In this document: positions 1-8,695 of the stretch, piece by piece
Layout of the letters: each line of letters opens with the position of its first letter
Numbering within the stretch: position 1 is the stretch's first letter
From: Thermocaproicibacter sp036260805
Lineage (GTDB): Bacteria > Bacillota > Clostridia > Oscillospirales > Acutalibacteraceae
DNA length: 51,190 nt
Reading direction: 5' to 3'
NCBI GenBank assembly: GCA_036260805.1
Contig: DATALZ010000017.1
Coordinates: 1-51,190 of the forward strand
Made by a program: the position numbers and the translations under genes
The notes under the pieces: generated by a model
Database searches by the model: none
The model's input: the letters and a program-made list of their open reading frames with translations, nothing else
Told to the model about the DNA's origin: nothing

Positions 1-642
1 AACGACGGAGAAATCGCCGTTCTCTGCGGGCCGAACGGCGCGGGGAAATCAACTGCGATCAAGTGTATCGCCGGGCTTCTCCGTTTTAACGGCAACATTA
101 TGTTTGACGGAAAGTTCAACAAGAGCACCGAGGCAAAGCGCAGTTTCGGGTATATTCCCGAGATTCCCGCCCCAATTGAGACCCTTACCGTCGGCGAACA
201 TATGGAGTTTATCGCCCGCGCCTATAAAGTGAATGACTGGCAGAGAAAAACCGACTCTCTGCTGGAGCGCATGGAGCTGGACGACAAGCGCGAAAAACTG
301 GGCAAGGAGCTCTCCAAAGGCATGCAGCAGAAACTAAGCATTTGCTGTGCGCTTCTGCCGGACCCGAAAACCATTATGCTGGACGAACCGCTCGTGGGGC
401 TTGACCCGCATGCCATTAAAGAACTGAAAATAATGCTTACGGAACTTCGTGAACGCGGATGCTCCATCCTTGTCAGCACCCATATGCTCGACAGCGTTCA
501 GGAGTTCTGGGATAAAGTGCTCATCATGATGAACGGGAAAATCGCCGCGGTTCGTTCGAGGGACGAAGTGGCGCAGAGCGGTGAAAACCTGGAGCAGCTC
601 TTCTTCTCCATTACAGAAGGCCCGAAGGAGGAGCATGCATGA
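1..642 (+). CDS. ABC transporter ATP-binding protein, 5'-truncated by the window edge
   Basis: The reading frame is open from base 1, so the N-terminus lies outside the window. It encodes the nucleotide-binding subunit of an ABC transporter, which hydrolyses ATP at the inner face of the membrane to drive the partner permease. Visible motifs in order are Walker A (GPNGAGKST, right at the window start), a signature-like LSKGMQQKLS, Walker B followed by the D-loop (TIMLDEPLVGLDPH) and the H-loop (LVSTHML). The stop overlaps the start of the next gene in an ATGA, so the two are translationally coupled. The substrate cannot be told from sequence; the partner permease suggests export. Confidence 0.93.
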   Translation, partial: NDGEIAVLCGPNGAGKSTAIKCIAGLLRFNGNIMFDGKFNKSTEAKRSFGYIPEIPAPIETLTVGEHMEFIARAYKVNDWQRKTDSLLERMELDDKREKLGKELSKGMQQKLSICCALLPDPKTIMLDEPLVGLDPHAIKELKIMLTELRERGCSILVSTHMLDSVQEFWDKVLIMMNGKIAAVRSRDEVAQSGENLEQLFFSITEGPKEEHA

Positions 643-2255
643 GCGCGCTTGCCTTTTTGGTACGAAAGCAGGTCAAGAATTTTTTCCGAGAGCTTATTCA
701 TCATCCCTCTAAGCTGATTGCCTATCTGTTTACGCTGGGACTTCTGGTGTTTATGTTCGTTTCGACCCAGATGGACCCGCCAAAGAAAGCGGAATTTGCG
801 GATATCCGCATGCTTCACGGAATTTTTCTCGGATGGCTCCTGCTGTTAAGCGTTCCGACTCTTTTGATTTCATTGAAATCCGGAACGACCATGTTCAAAA
901 TGTCCGACGTTAATTTCCTGTTTGTCTCTCCGCTTTCACCGAAGCATATTCTTGCCTATGGACTCACAAAACAGATGGCGGCGACGCTGTTAGGGTTTAT
1001 CTTTATGCTTTTCTACAGCGGGATGCTGATGGAGCATTTTAAGGTTTCGCCTTTGGGCGTACTTTGGCTGTTGCTCGGCTCCGCATTGACCGTGTTTGTT
1101 ATCCAGGTGATCTCGCTGCTGATTTACAGTTTTGCAAACGGAAATCCGAAGCGGCAGAACATCGTTCGGGCGGTCATGTATCTTTACCTTGGCGGCATGG
1201 TCGTTGCCGCGCTGTATATATTTCAGAAAAACGGCGGCGGAGTGAATGCCATTTACAATGCCGTAGCTTCCCCGGTTCTGGAGTATTTTCCGATAATCGG
1301 CTGGATGAAGGGCGCGGTATTTGCGCTGATTGCCGGTAAAATGCAGCCTGCCTTGATTTATGCAGTTTTGCTGCTGGCAGCATTTGTGGCCTGCCTGATT
1401 ACTTTTGAAAAAAGTGATACCGATTATTACGAGGATGTGCTGAAAAATACCGAAACGCAGTTTGAGGCGCGTCAGGCTTTAAAAGAAAAACGCACCATGA
1501 CGGTACAGTCTTCCTCGAAGAAAGTCAAGGTCGGTAAAACGGGAATCGGCAAAGGCTGGGGCGCCAACGCGTTCTTCTACAAACACCTCTGCGAAGCAAG
1601 GCGCAGGAGCCGGTTAATCTTCATAAGCGTTTCCACGGTTCTCACGCTGGCCGCCGACCTGATTTTATCATTTATCATTACCTTTTCCAGCAGGGGAGAT
1701 AAGGATGCCCCCACCGCGGATCTTCTGCTGGTCATCGCTCTCGCCTGCGATGTGTATATTCTGTTCATGTTGAATGCTGCCGGTGACTGGTCGCGCGAAT
1801 TGGGTAAGCCGTATGTATACCTTGTTCCGGAAGACCCGTTCCGCAAGCTCCTCTGGGCGAGCATGACGAGCGTTCTGAAACCGGTTGTAGACGGTGCGGC
1901 TATTTTCCTCGTTTTAACTTTGGCAATGCGCGCCAATCCGCTTTCCGGAGTGATCTGCTTCCTTGGCTATGCGAGTTTCGGGTTCATCTTTACAGCCGGG
2001 AATATTCTTGCGCAGCGGACAATGGGGGGTATGGGCAACCGCGGCCTTATCGCAATTCTCTATATGATGATGCTTGCCATTATCATTGCACCGGGCATTA
2101 TTTTCAGTGTGATCCTTTACTTCGCAGTTCAGAGTTCCCCTGCATTTATTTTGATGTTCCTTGTCGGCCTGCCGACGGTCGCTTGGAATATTCTCGCTTC
2201 GCTGGTGATTGTGTTTTGCTGCAGAAACCTTCTCAGCACAGCGGAAATGGACTGA
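639..2255 (+). CDS. ABC exporter permease, multi-pass membrane protein
   Basis: This 538-aa protein is very hydrophobic, with roughly ten membrane-spanning stretches in two blocks (about residues 25-260 and 320-535) separated by a charged cytoplasmic loop (about 270-320) rich in Lys and Glu. It starts at an ATG overlapping the ATPase stop by 4 bp, preceded by GGAGGAGC. Length and architecture fit the large permeases annotated as putative ABC exporters in Firmicutes. It is probably the membrane half of the transporter whose ATPase is encoded just upstream. Substrate unknown. A strong hairpin terminator follows 12 bases after the stop. Confidence 0.82.
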   Translation: MSALAFLVRKQVKNFFRELIHHPSKLIAYLFTLGLLVFMFVSTQMDPPKKAEFADIRMLHGIFLGWLLLLSVPTLLISLKSGTTMFKMSDVNFLFVSPLSPKHILAYGLTKQMAATLLGFIFMLFYSGMLMEHFKVSPLGVLWLLLGSALTVFVIQVISLLIYSFANGNPKRQNIVRAVMYLYLGGMVVAALYIFQKNGGGVNAIYNAVASPVLEYFPIIGWMKGAVFALIAGKMQPALIYAVLLLAAFVACLITFEKSDTDYYEDVLKNTETQFEARQALKEKRTMTVQSSSKKVKVGKTGIGKGWGANAFFYKHLCEARRRSRLIFISVSTVLTLAADLILSFIITFSSRGDKDAPTADLLLVIALACDVYILFMLNAAGDWSRELGKPYVYLVPEDPFRKLLWASMTSVLKPVVDGAAIFLVLTLAMRANPLSGVICFLGYASFGFIFTAGNILAQRTMGGMGNRGLIAILYMMMLAIIIAPGIIFSVILYFAVQSSPAFILMFLVGLPTVAWNILASLVIVFCCRNLLSTAEMD

Positions 2256-2267
2256 ACAAAACCATAC

Positions 2268-2300
2268 AAAAGGCCGGGAGCTTTTCGCTTCCGGCCTTTT
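2268..2300. terminator. Bidirectional hairpin terminator
   Basis: A 14-bp stem (AAAAGGCCGG... pairing with ...CCGGCCTTTT, one G-T wobble) with a 5-base loop. It is flanked by A and T runs, so it can terminate the ABC operon from the left and the convergent secreted-protein gene from the right. Confidence 0.85.
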
Positions 2301-2313
2301 CAAAGTTATTGGT

Positions 2314-2991
2314 TCAGGAACCAAGCGGGATTAAACGGTAGCCTTTGATCTTGTTTTTGTCCAGATAGCTCTTATAATTTCTGTCGATACCAAGTGGAAT
2401 CAGCACCGAAGTCTGAAAATTCATCATACGTTCGGCCAGACCAGGGATTCCTTTGTGTGTTGCGGGAGTCGTGCAGAAATTGTGGATGGAACGTGGATAA
2501 AATCCTTCGCCGTCCTGCGGCATATCGTATTTCAGCAGGGTGTATGACCCGCTTGCCTGCTTTTGGTAGGTAATGGCTGTCGGGAATGCCCAGCACGAGC
2601 CCTGCGTAATTGTGTGGTCATTCCATAAAGTATAGTCGCTTCCGCTTGAGTTTAGAAAGACTTTTAAAAAATTGCCTTCCTGTGATACATTCAGGATAAT
2701 CGGCGAAACAATCGAAAACATTCCGGGCTTTATGCCTTCAAGTCCGCGGTCAATTTCGGTTTCATATACCAGTTTTTCAATTGGGTCTTTTCCGCCGTAT
2801 TGAAAACGCGGCATAACTGTTTTCAGCTTGCTCCGTGCAGCGGATGCTGTTTTAGATGCAGCGGTTTGCGCGGCAACTGCTGTTGGGGTAATATGCTCCA
2901 CACCTGCGGCTTTTTCAGCCCACAGGGAAACGGGAATGCAAAGCAGGACAATGATGCAGAGGGCAAGATACAGATGTTTTAAGGATTTCAT
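2314..2991 (-). CDS. Secreted protein of unknown function
   Basis: The product is 225 aa. The ATG at 2991 is preferred over the TTG one codon upstream because GGAGG lies six bases before it. The N-terminus is a signal peptide: Lys near the start, a hydrophobic core (LYLALCIIVLLCIPVSL) and a likely cleavage after LWA. An Ala/Thr/Ser-rich linker (about 30-55) precedes a mature domain of about 170 residues with beta-rich character and two cysteines (about 132 and 168). No family was recognised. It is a single-gene unit closed by the bidirectional hairpin at 2268-2300. Confidence 0.75.
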   Translation of the reverse strand: MKSLKHLYLALCIIVLLCIPVSLWAEKAAGVEHITPTAVAAQTAASKTASAARSKLKTVMPRFQYGGKDPIEKLVYETEIDRGLEGIKPGMFSIVSPIILNVSQEGNFLKVFLNSSGSDYTLWNDHTITQGSCWAFPTAITYQKQASGSYTLLKYDMPQDGEGFYPRSIHNFCTTPATHKGIPGLAERMMNFQTSVLIPLGIDRNYKSYLDKNKIKGYRLIPLGS

Positions 2992-3020
2992 CAAAAGCCT
3001 CCGACTATACTTTTAGTATA

Positions 3021-3082
3021 TTACAGATTTCCAGTCTAAATAGAGTTAGCTTGTGTTCATTCCGCGATTCTAAATTCCGGTA
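3021..3082 (+). repeat. Short-form interspersed palindromic repeat (copy S2)
   Basis: About 62 bp aligning, with small gaps, to the repeat at 3363-3433: it shares ACAG, ATTTCCAGT, TAGAGTTAGCTTGTGTTCAT-type core and a closing AATTCCGGTA that is roughly the reverse complement of the left end. It lacks the central GC-rich hairpin of the long form. It overlaps the last three codons and stop of the downstream minus-strand gene. Confidence 0.6.
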
Positions 3083-3309
3083 CGGCCGTTCCCGGCGGAC
3101 TTCGCGTCTTGCCGGTTTTTTCGTTTTGCACGGAATTTTTGGATGGGCTCCTTCCAGTTGAGGTACGTTACGTAAATCAGCAAAAGGAATGTTGCGGAAC
3201 CGAAAATTTCCGCAAGAAGAAGGAACTGCAGAAAGCCGAGGATCCAGCTTGCCACAAAAAGAACGGTTGCAAGAGATTCGAGGTATTTTGCCCGCGGATT
3301 GCTGTCCAT
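3070..3309 (-). CDS. Small two-helix membrane protein, unknown function
   Basis: A 79-aa protein with two predicted membrane helices (about 13-33 and 35-52), separated by a tight turn, then a very basic C-terminal tail (KFRAKRKNRQDAKSAGNGR). This suggests a small inner-membrane protein with a cytoplasmic tail. The ATG at 3309 follows AGAGGGG by eight bases. Its last codons and TAG stop lie inside an interspersed repeat (3021-3082), so the present C-terminus may have been created by that insertion. No family recognised. Confidence 0.6.
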   Translation of the reverse strand: MDSNPRAKYLESLATVLFVASWILGFLQFLLLAEIFGSATFLLLIYVTYLNWKEPIQKFRAKRKNRQDAKSAGNGRTGI

Positions 3310-3362
3310 GACGATGCCCCTCTTTATCTGAAAATATAAACAGAATATTTTTTATACTGCAC

Positions 3363-3433
3363 CTACAGTATTTCCAGTTTAATTGTGGAGTTGGTTTGTG
3401 TTCATCTCGCAGTCTGAAATGGAACTGTTTTAA
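3363..3433 (+). repeat. Short-form interspersed palindromic repeat (copy S1)
   Basis: About 71 bp. The left arm (CTACAGTATTTCCAGTTTAA and onward to GTGTTCATC) is nearly identical to the left arm of the long element at 6779-6881. The right end (TCTGAAATGGAACTG) matches that element's right arm. The GC-rich central hairpin and about 35 bases around it are missing, as in an internal deletion. It lies in the leader region of the minus-strand gene ending at 3070. Confidence 0.75.
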
Positions 3434-3441
3434 GTAATATT

Positions 3442-3468
3442 ATTATACCGAAGTATAACAAGTGTCAA
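3442..3468 (-). promoter_or_regulatory. Candidate promoter for the small membrane protein
   Basis: On the minus strand a consensus TTGACA is followed by TATAAT, but the spacer is only 15 bases. Good boxes with a short spacer make it plausible, not certain. Confidence 0.4.
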
Positions 3469-3528
3469 TACCAAATCTGTAATATTGTGGAACAAAAAAT
3501 GCCGATTAGAGCAAAATAATGTCCTATT

Positions 3529-3554
3529 TTGTCTTTACAGAAATTCCTTATAAT
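3529..3554 (+). promoter_or_regulatory. Candidate promoter for the zinc-ribbon protein
   Basis: A consensus -10 TATAAT at 3549-3554 lies 40 bases before the chosen ATG. The -35 is weak (TTGTCT, with a short 14-base spacer). The -10 position supports starting the gene at 3594 and not further upstream. Confidence 0.4.
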
Positions 3555-3593
3555 GGTATACTTCAATCAGTTAATTCACAAAAGGAAAGAGGA

Positions 3594-5462
3594 ATGAAAA
3601 TGCAGTGCCCAAAATGTAACAGCGAGATGGATGATAACTGTGAGGTGTGCCCTTACTGCGGCGCCATTGTTGTGGGCTTTCCCACGGCCCAGCTGACTCC
3701 TGCCGATCAGCCCCAGGGCCCGGCACATTACAGCTCGGAACCGTATTATGGAGAGATTAAAAAGTCGCATAAAAAAGCAATCGCAATTGTGTGCGCGTGC
3801 CTTGTTCTATTGGTGGGTGCGGGTTATTTCGTAATAAAATCCTTCTTTACCCGCGATTTCCTGCAGACAATATACGGGAAAGAAAATTATGCAAAAGGTC
3901 TGGAAAAACAAACGGTTCAGACCATCGGAACCGGTACGGCCACGACATTCGGCGATATTTCGGAAGTGGCTCAGCACGAGAAATCAGACCACGCTTATCA
4001 AGAGGATTCATCCATCAATCTCACGCTGGATGATACCATACTGAACAGCATAAACGCCAATGAGCAGCAGAGCAAGGTCTACAACCAGATCCTCAGCTAT
4101 ATCAATTCCCTGAAATTCAGGACGAATTTTAACCGCAGCGGCGCGGTCTCAAAGTATGATGTCTCCGTCAGCGACAACGACGGCTCTTTGCTCTCTGCAT
4201 CCTGCTTCATGGATGAAAAAAATGAGGGTTATCTGCAGCTCCCGGATATTTCAAAAACGTATTTCAGCCTTAACAGCAAAATGCTTCCTTCCTCATATAT
4301 GAGCAGTTATGCCTATGACAAACAGAAAATAACGGCATCTATGAACCGTTTGTCAGAGGTTTTCACGAAATCCCTCGATCAGGGCACAACCACCATTGGG
4401 AGCGAATCCCAGCTTAAGGTTCAGAATCTGTCCTGCAGCGGAGAAAAGGTTACTGTTTCGCTGAACGGAAGCCAGACGAGCGAACTGCTTGGCAATTTGG
4501 TCAACGCTGTGGGCAGCGACGATTATTTTTACAGCCTGTTTTCAGCCAACAGCGAAGGGCTTTCCAAAACCAATCTGAACAAATCCGGCTTCATGAACCT
4601 CTCTACCAACCAGTCTTCGTCCAACATGACGAAAAAAGAATTTCAGGATTCCCTGAACAAATGGTACAAGGAGCAGAAAGATTCCATCAAAAAGGAAATC
4701 AGCAAACTTTCTTTTGTTTCGTATGTTACAGCGCAAAATCAAGTGGTTGGCCAGAGCGTTGAAATTGCTTCCGCCGAGCATCACACTGTAACGCTGAACT
4801 TTGTGACGAAAGAAAACGGAAAAGCGGTCAGCAAAGCGGCTAACGTACTTTCGGACGGTAAACAGGTCTTTGAGGCTTTTCTGGATGCGAAATCCGAGCA
4901 GGAAGGCAAAATCACACTGCTGTTTACGGACGAGACTTCCAGCAAGGCTTTTGGTTTCGATATTTCCTACCAAAACATGAAAAAAGATAAGTTTATGGGT
5001 AATACTGCCCTGACCGGGAACTTCACTATTACCGTAGACGATTCCAAGGGCGTATTAAAAAACATGATTACGTCGCAGACGGATGCCAACCAGAAACAGC
5101 TCCTTTTAAGTCTTTTGAACTCTTCTGCCAAAGTGGACAGCAGCATCAGCGGAACAGAGTACAAAACTGATGTTGATTTGAATCTCAATGGAATCGGCAG
5201 GCTGCAGGTGAATTCAACAAGAATACAGAAGACGGTGGAAAAAGCAGAAATGCCGAGTGTCCCTGCCGGAAGCTGCATCCGCGCGGACGGCTCGACGCCG
5301 ACGGCTGCGGAGAAAAAGCTTCAGGAAGATTACCAAAGATCCGCTGTTACGTATGTTCAGAATGCGATACAGAAACATAAGGATCTGGCATCCATTGTTT
5401 CGATGTTTGGTATTTCGCCGAATATGCTCCAGCAGTTTGCGCAAAGCAGCGATTTAGCCTAA
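3594..5462 (+). CDS. Zinc-ribbon, membrane-anchored extracytoplasmic protein
   Basis: The product is 622 aa from the ATG at 3594, chosen because GGAAAGAGG precedes it closely and an upstream in-frame start would lie within the promoter. The N-terminus is a cytoplasmic zinc ribbon (CPKC near residue 5 and CPYC near 20). A Pro-rich linker and one membrane helix follow (about 62-82, AIAIVCACLVLLVGAGYFVI). The remaining 540 residues are hydrophilic, rich in Ser, Asn, Lys and Gln, and probably outside the cell. The layout 'zinc ribbon, one helix, large outer domain' is common in clostridial proteins of unknown function. A perfect-palindrome terminator follows. Confidence 0.75.
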   Translation: MKMQCPKCNSEMDDNCEVCPYCGAIVVGFPTAQLTPADQPQGPAHYSSEPYYGEIKKSHKKAIAIVCACLVLLVGAGYFVIKSFFTRDFLQTIYGKENYAKGLEKQTVQTIGTGTATTFGDISEVAQHEKSDHAYQEDSSINLTLDDTILNSINANEQQSKVYNQILSYINSLKFRTNFNRSGAVSKYDVSVSDNDGSLLSASCFMDEKNEGYLQLPDISKTYFSLNSKMLPSSYMSSYAYDKQKITASMNRLSEVFTKSLDQGTTTIGSESQLKVQNLSCSGEKVTVSLNGSQTSELLGNLVNAVGSDDYFYSLFSANSEGLSKTNLNKSGFMNLSTNQSSSNMTKKEFQDSLNKWYKEQKDSIKKEISKLSFVSYVTAQNQVVGQSVEIASAEHHTVTLNFVTKENGKAVSKAANVLSDGKQVFEAFLDAKSEQEGKITLLFTDETSSKAFGFDISYQNMKKDKFMGNTALTGNFTITVDDSKGVLKNMITSQTDANQKQLLLSLLNSSAKVDSSISGTEYKTDVDLNLNGIGRLQVNSTRIQKTVEKAEMPSVPAGSCIRADGSTPTAAEKKLQEDYQRSAVTYVQNAIQKHKDLASIVSMFGISPNMLQQFAQSSDLA

Positions 5463-5467
5463 AGAAA

Positions 5468-5491
5468 AAGGCCGGGCATATGCCCGGCCTT
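5468..5491. terminator. Perfect palindrome terminator between convergent genes
   Basis: A 24-base perfect palindrome centred on CATATG (AAGGCCGGGCA / TGCCCGGCCTT). It lies between the stops of two convergent genes and can act on both. Confidence 0.8.
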
Positions 5492-5506
5492 GCTTTATGG
5501 TATGAA

Positions 5507-6682
5507 TCAGTACAGTACCACGGTATTGCCGCTGACGGCACAGCTGCATTCGTAGCTTTTCTGTGTGCCAGTCTGCGTATCGTAAATGGAATTGAATTCA
5601 AACGAATCGGTTTCGTCAGCAAGTATGTACCGCGCAATAATAAACCGGTCGTCCACGCAGGTAATGAATTTGCCCAGTTCCTTTGGGTATTTTGTGTCAA
5701 TCACCGAGTTCATCACTCCTGTGACCCCGTAGTCGTCGCCGCATTCGGTAATGCGGTAAGCCTGACCGCCTTCCGGGTCAATGCTGAACCACGCCGGCTC
5801 GTCGCTCTCGCCGAGCGTCAGCCTTGCCGCCACATACTTTTTGCCGGTCTCCATGCTGTAAGCGCAGAGCCGCTGGTCTCCGGTGGGAAAGTACTTTGCG
5901 CGGAAATAAATATTCTCTTTATCAAGACCGGTAAAACGCACCAGTCCCTCTGTGCCCGCGCTCAGGATGAGCTCCAGTGGGATGCGTTCCTCTCCGGCTT
6001 TAACCGAGACCAGAAAATCGATCATCGGGCAGGTCCAGATGTTGTCGCTGATATTTTCGCCCAGCCAGCGCATGTTGTGAAAACAGTTCTGCTTGTCCTC
6101 TTCGCTGCCGTGGGGCCCAAGTACCAGAATCTGCGGAGAACCGCCTCGGCTGTAAGGGATGAATTTCGAGGAGTCCGAATTGCAGACGCGCGGGTCACGC
6201 GCATAGTAGTATTTTCCTTCTTCAAGGTCATACAGATAAGCCACCCGGCAGAAACCGGTCAGCTTTTTATATTCGCGGAACAGCGGCCTGTGCTTTTCGT
6301 TCGGGCCGGTGTAAAACAGCACATGGGATTCATCCAGCGCGCGGCAGTCTTGAAAATCTCCGATGAAGTTCAGCTTCGCCATGCTCTTTTCCGCCCCGGT
6401 GTGCTTGCCAACGCGCAGAACGCACGCATCGCTCCCGCCGGATTCCATAATCACCACAATATCATCCGGGAAGCTGAAATAATGCTGCACATAGGCCGGG
6501 CTGGGAAGAAGATAATTCGCAATGACGCGTTCGCGCTTTGTTATGCGGTTGTATTCCAGAAGAAACAGGCTTGGGTGGCCCTCCTCCATTTTTTCCTCAG
6601 CGTAGTAGATGAGCGAGTCGCTGATTTCAATTAGTTCATCGTTGCAATTAGTAAATATATTGCGCAGATCTACGACTTTCAT
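5507..6682 (-). CDS. Hypothetical protein, 391 aa
   Basis: The ATG at 6682 is preferred: GGAGG lies eight bases before it, while a GTG three codons upstream overlaps that ribosome site. No signal peptide or membrane helix is evident, so the protein is probably cytoplasmic. The sequence is rich in aromatic residues and short beta-like strands with repeated hydrophobic-aromatic patterns (for example SLFLLEYNRITKRE, VLFYTGPNEK, VAYLYDLEEGKYYYA). This would suit a beta-propeller-like fold, but no family signature was recognised. It is monocistronic and convergent with the zinc-ribbon gene. Confidence 0.65.
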   Translation of the reverse strand: MKVVDLRNIFTNCNDELIEISDSLIYYAEEKMEEGHPSLFLLEYNRITKRERVIANYLLPSPAYVQHYFSFPDDIVVIMESGGSDACVLRVGKHTGAEKSMAKLNFIGDFQDCRALDESHVLFYTGPNEKHRPLFREYKKLTGFCRVAYLYDLEEGKYYYARDPRVCNSDSSKFIPYSRGGSPQILVLGPHGSEEDKQNCFHNMRWLGENISDNIWTCPMIDFLVSVKAGEERIPLELILSAGTEGLVRFTGLDKENIYFRAKYFPTGDQRLCAYSMETGKKYVAARLTLGESDEPAWFSIDPEGGQAYRITECGDDYGVTGVMNSVIDTKYPKELGKFITCVDDRFIIARYILADETDSFEFNSIYDTQTGTQKSYECSCAVSGNTVVLY

Positions 6683-6778
6683 TGCGTTCACCTCCGGATG
6701 TCTGGATACACTTTACTATTATAACATACCGCTGTATGCGGAGTCCACGACTTTACGATTTTCTTATTTGGAATATCC

Positions 6779-6881
6779 TACAGCATTTCCAGTTTAATTA
6801 TGGAGTTGGTTTGTGTTCATCCCCCGCCTTCGGCGGGGGATGAACACATCTTATTTCGTAATCTGAAATGGAATTGCGGTA
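6779..6881 (+). repeat. Long-form interspersed palindromic repeat (copy A)
   Basis: About 103 bp with imperfect terminal inverted repeats (TACAGCATTTCC at the left; GGAATTGCGGTA at the right). The centre is a 17-bp perfect hairpin (TGTGTTCATCCCCCGCC pairing across a TTC loop, 6812-6848). Related copies occur at 30421, 31501 and 48450, and short forms at 3021, 3363 and 39276. No coding capacity. It looks like a MITE or REP-like element. Confidence 0.85.
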
Positions 6882-6883
6882 AT

Positions 6884-6911
6884 TTGCCTTTCACGGTATT
6901 TATAGTATAAT
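6884..6911 (+). promoter_or_regulatory. Candidate promoter for the Smr-domain gene
   Basis: TTGCCT, a 16-base spacer and a consensus TATAAT at 6906-6911, starting just outside the right end of the repeat at 6779-6881. Confidence 0.5.
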
Positions 6912-6981
6912 AAAAACCATAGAATTATTTTTGACGAATCCTAACAGCAGCTGTAATTTTTAGATAATGGGGGCGACAGGC

Positions 6982-7254
6982 ATGCACGTGGAGAAACAGG
7001 GGAGTTCCATGGATGTGGATCTGCACGGCCTGACGGTCGAGGATGCCAAATTCCGTCTGGAGCATCTGCTGAGCAGCGCTCCCAACAATATCACGGAAGT
7101 ACGGGTCATTCACGGCTGTAACCGCGGTCAGGCTCTCCGCGACATGGTACGCCTGCGCCTGAAGCACCCGCGCATCACCGCCAAACTCCTCACGCTGAAC
7201 CCCGGGGAAACAAGGCTTCTGCTGAAGCCTGCGGAGCCCAAGAAAAAGAAATAG
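6982..7254 (+). CDS. Smr-domain protein (MutS2 C-terminal type)
   Basis: A 90-aa protein consisting almost entirely of a small MutS-related (Smr) domain: the DLHGLTVEDA motif near the N-terminus and the IHGCNRGQAL motif in the middle, equivalent to the family's HGxGxG nuclease/nucleic-acid-binding loop. It ends in a lysine tail (KKKK). Stand-alone Smr proteins bind or nick branched DNA or cut RNA; the role here is inferred from the family only. The ATG at 6982 is preferred to one at 6967 because a GGGGGC ribosome site lies just before the former and nothing suitable precedes the latter. Monocistronic. Confidence 0.8.
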   Translation: MHVEKQGSSMDVDLHGLTVEDAKFRLEHLLSSAPNNITEVRVIHGCNRGQALRDMVRLRLKHPRITAKLLTLNPGETRLLLKPAEPKKKK

Positions 7255-7256
7255 AC

Positions 7257-7300
7257 AAAAGGGGCCGCCGCTGAACGAAAGTTGAGCGGCAGCCCCTTTT
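7257..7300. terminator. Hairpin terminator
   Basis: AAAAGGGGC...GCCGCT pairs with AGCGGC...GCCCCTTTT around an 11-base loop, with one bulged base. A and T flanks on both sides allow use by the Smr gene and by the convergent glycosyltransferase gene. Confidence 0.8.
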
Positions 7301-7418
7301 CAGAAGCCGTGTCAGGTTGCATGATGCCAGATTCGAGCCGGGAGCATCCCAATAAAGTCCCGCCGGGATTTGCCGGAAGTCTCCATTTGCCGGGCGGTGG
7401 GCTGAAAGGCGCTGTGGC

Positions 7419-8546
7419 CTAAGCCTTGTGGTACTTTTCGCACAGTTCACGCGTCAGCGCGAGAATGTTCTCCGTGGAATGCGACTTGTCGAATTCCTCG
7501 CAGGAGCTGCGCATCTCGTCAAGGCGCTGGCTGTCTTCCAGCAGGGAACGAATGGTTGCGCCGCAGTCCGTGCCGGGTTCCAGTTTTACCGCCATGTTGT
7601 GCGTCAGCAGGAAGTCGGCGTTGTCTTCCTCCTGCCCCGGAATCGCATCGAACACCGCAAGCGGGATGTTGCAGGCCAGCGCTTCCGAAACGGTGAGCCC
7701 GCCGGGTTTGGTAATCAGCAGGTCGGAAACATGCATGTAGTTTTCCACTTCATTGGTGAAGAAAACAAGTTTTGTTTTTTTCGGGCTCTTTTCCACTTCG
7801 TCCGCGAATGCGGTGTACAGCTTTTCATTTTTTCCGGTGATAACGACGACCTGGAACGGAACATCGGTATGCGTAATCTGCCGGTAGATATTTAGAATAT
7901 TGGTTACGCCGAAGCTTCCGGCCATAATCAGAACGGTCGGCATAGACGGGTCAAGGCCGAACTTACTGAGCAGGGCGGGCTTGTCCGCTTTGGTGAAAAA
8001 AACATTTCCAACGGGGATGCCGAACGGATAGATTTTGCTCCGGTCAACGCCCATGGCCTCCATTTGTGGGATCATTTCGGCATTGGAAACCACATATGCG
8101 TCCGCATGGTCGGAAATCCACGCGCGGTGAGGTCCGTAGTCCGTCATCAGAGTGATCAGAGGGGCATACACGGCTCCAATCGCTTTCAGGTGGGAAACCA
8201 TTTCCGAGACGAACGGATGTGTTGAAATAATCGCGTCGGGGTTGCTCTCTTCAATGGTAGAGAGCAACAGGCGGCTGAACACGTTGCTGAACCGATAAAG
8301 CAGGTCCGAAAGGGGGCTCTTTTTATTGGTCGCGCGGTACAGCTTCCCAAACAGCTTTGGGGTTTTCATAGCCAGAATGTGGTACCCGTCGCAGACGGTT
8401 TTATCCAATATACTGCCGACGCTTTTCATAGCGTCTACAACTTCAACTTCGGATTCGGGGTCGTTTTCCTGAATATAATTGCTGATTGCCCGGGATGCCC
8501 TGAGGTGTCCGGCGCCGGTTGCTGCCGACAGAATCAGTATTTTCAT
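7419..8546 (-). CDS. GT28 / MGDG-synthase-family diacylglycerol glycosyltransferase
   Basis: A 375-aa membrane-associated glycosyltransferase, related to plant MGDG synthase and the Bacillus processive diacylglycerol glucosyltransferase (UgtP/YpfP). It transfers a sugar from UDP-sugar to diacylglycerol, making glycolipid and the lipoteichoic acid anchor. The N-terminal half carries the MGDG-synthase signature (SAATGAGHLRAS, residues 7-18, acceptor/lipid side). The C-terminal half carries the sugar-nucleotide site: GSFGVTN near 212, the TKPGGLTVSEALA loop near 280 and PGQEEDNADFL near 305. The start follows AAGGAG by six bases. It appears monocistronic; sugar and acceptor are not proven. Confidence 0.86.
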   Translation of the reverse strand: MKILILSAATGAGHLRASRAISNYIQENDPESEVEVVDAMKSVGSILDKTVCDGYHILAMKTPKLFGKLYRATNKKSPLSDLLYRFSNVFSRLLLSTIEESNPDAIISTHPFVSEMVSHLKAIGAVYAPLITLMTDYGPHRAWISDHADAYVVSNAEMIPQMEAMGVDRSKIYPFGIPVGNVFFTKADKPALLSKFGLDPSMPTVLIMAGSFGVTNILNIYRQITHTDVPFQVVVITGKNEKLYTAFADEVEKSPKKTKLVFFTNEVENYMHVSDLLITKPGGLTVSEALACNIPLAVFDAIPGQEEDNADFLLTHNMAVKLEPGTDCGATIRSLLEDSQRLDEMRSSCEEFDKSHSTENILALTRELCEKYHKA

Positions 8547-8650
8547 AATACACTCCTTTTCATGCTTGCCATACAGGAAATATCACAAATATTATAGCAT
8601 ATATTTACAATGGAATCCATACGGGCCTTAAGGATTCCGAACATTCTACA

Positions 8651-8695
8651 GCGTTTTTACTTTTAAGCAGAAAAGAATTTTAACCGTAAAAACGC
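8651..8695. repeat. Inverted repeat in a divergent intergenic region
   Basis: GCGTTTTTAC (8651-8660) and GTAAAAACGC (8686-8695) are perfect 10-base inverted arms around a 25-base AT-rich loop. The sequence from 8647 (CTACAGCGTTT) faintly resembles the left end of the interspersed repeat family, so it may be a decayed relative. The rest of this 319-base gap holds the promoter of the next gene and no open frame of note. Confidence 0.45.

Noticed and set aside
5480..6634. A 384-codon plus-strand frame over the minus-strand gene at 5507-6682
   Set aside because: It starts in the terminator palindrome, has no ribosome site, and its composition is that of an antisense shadow. The minus-strand frame has a good GGAGG start.
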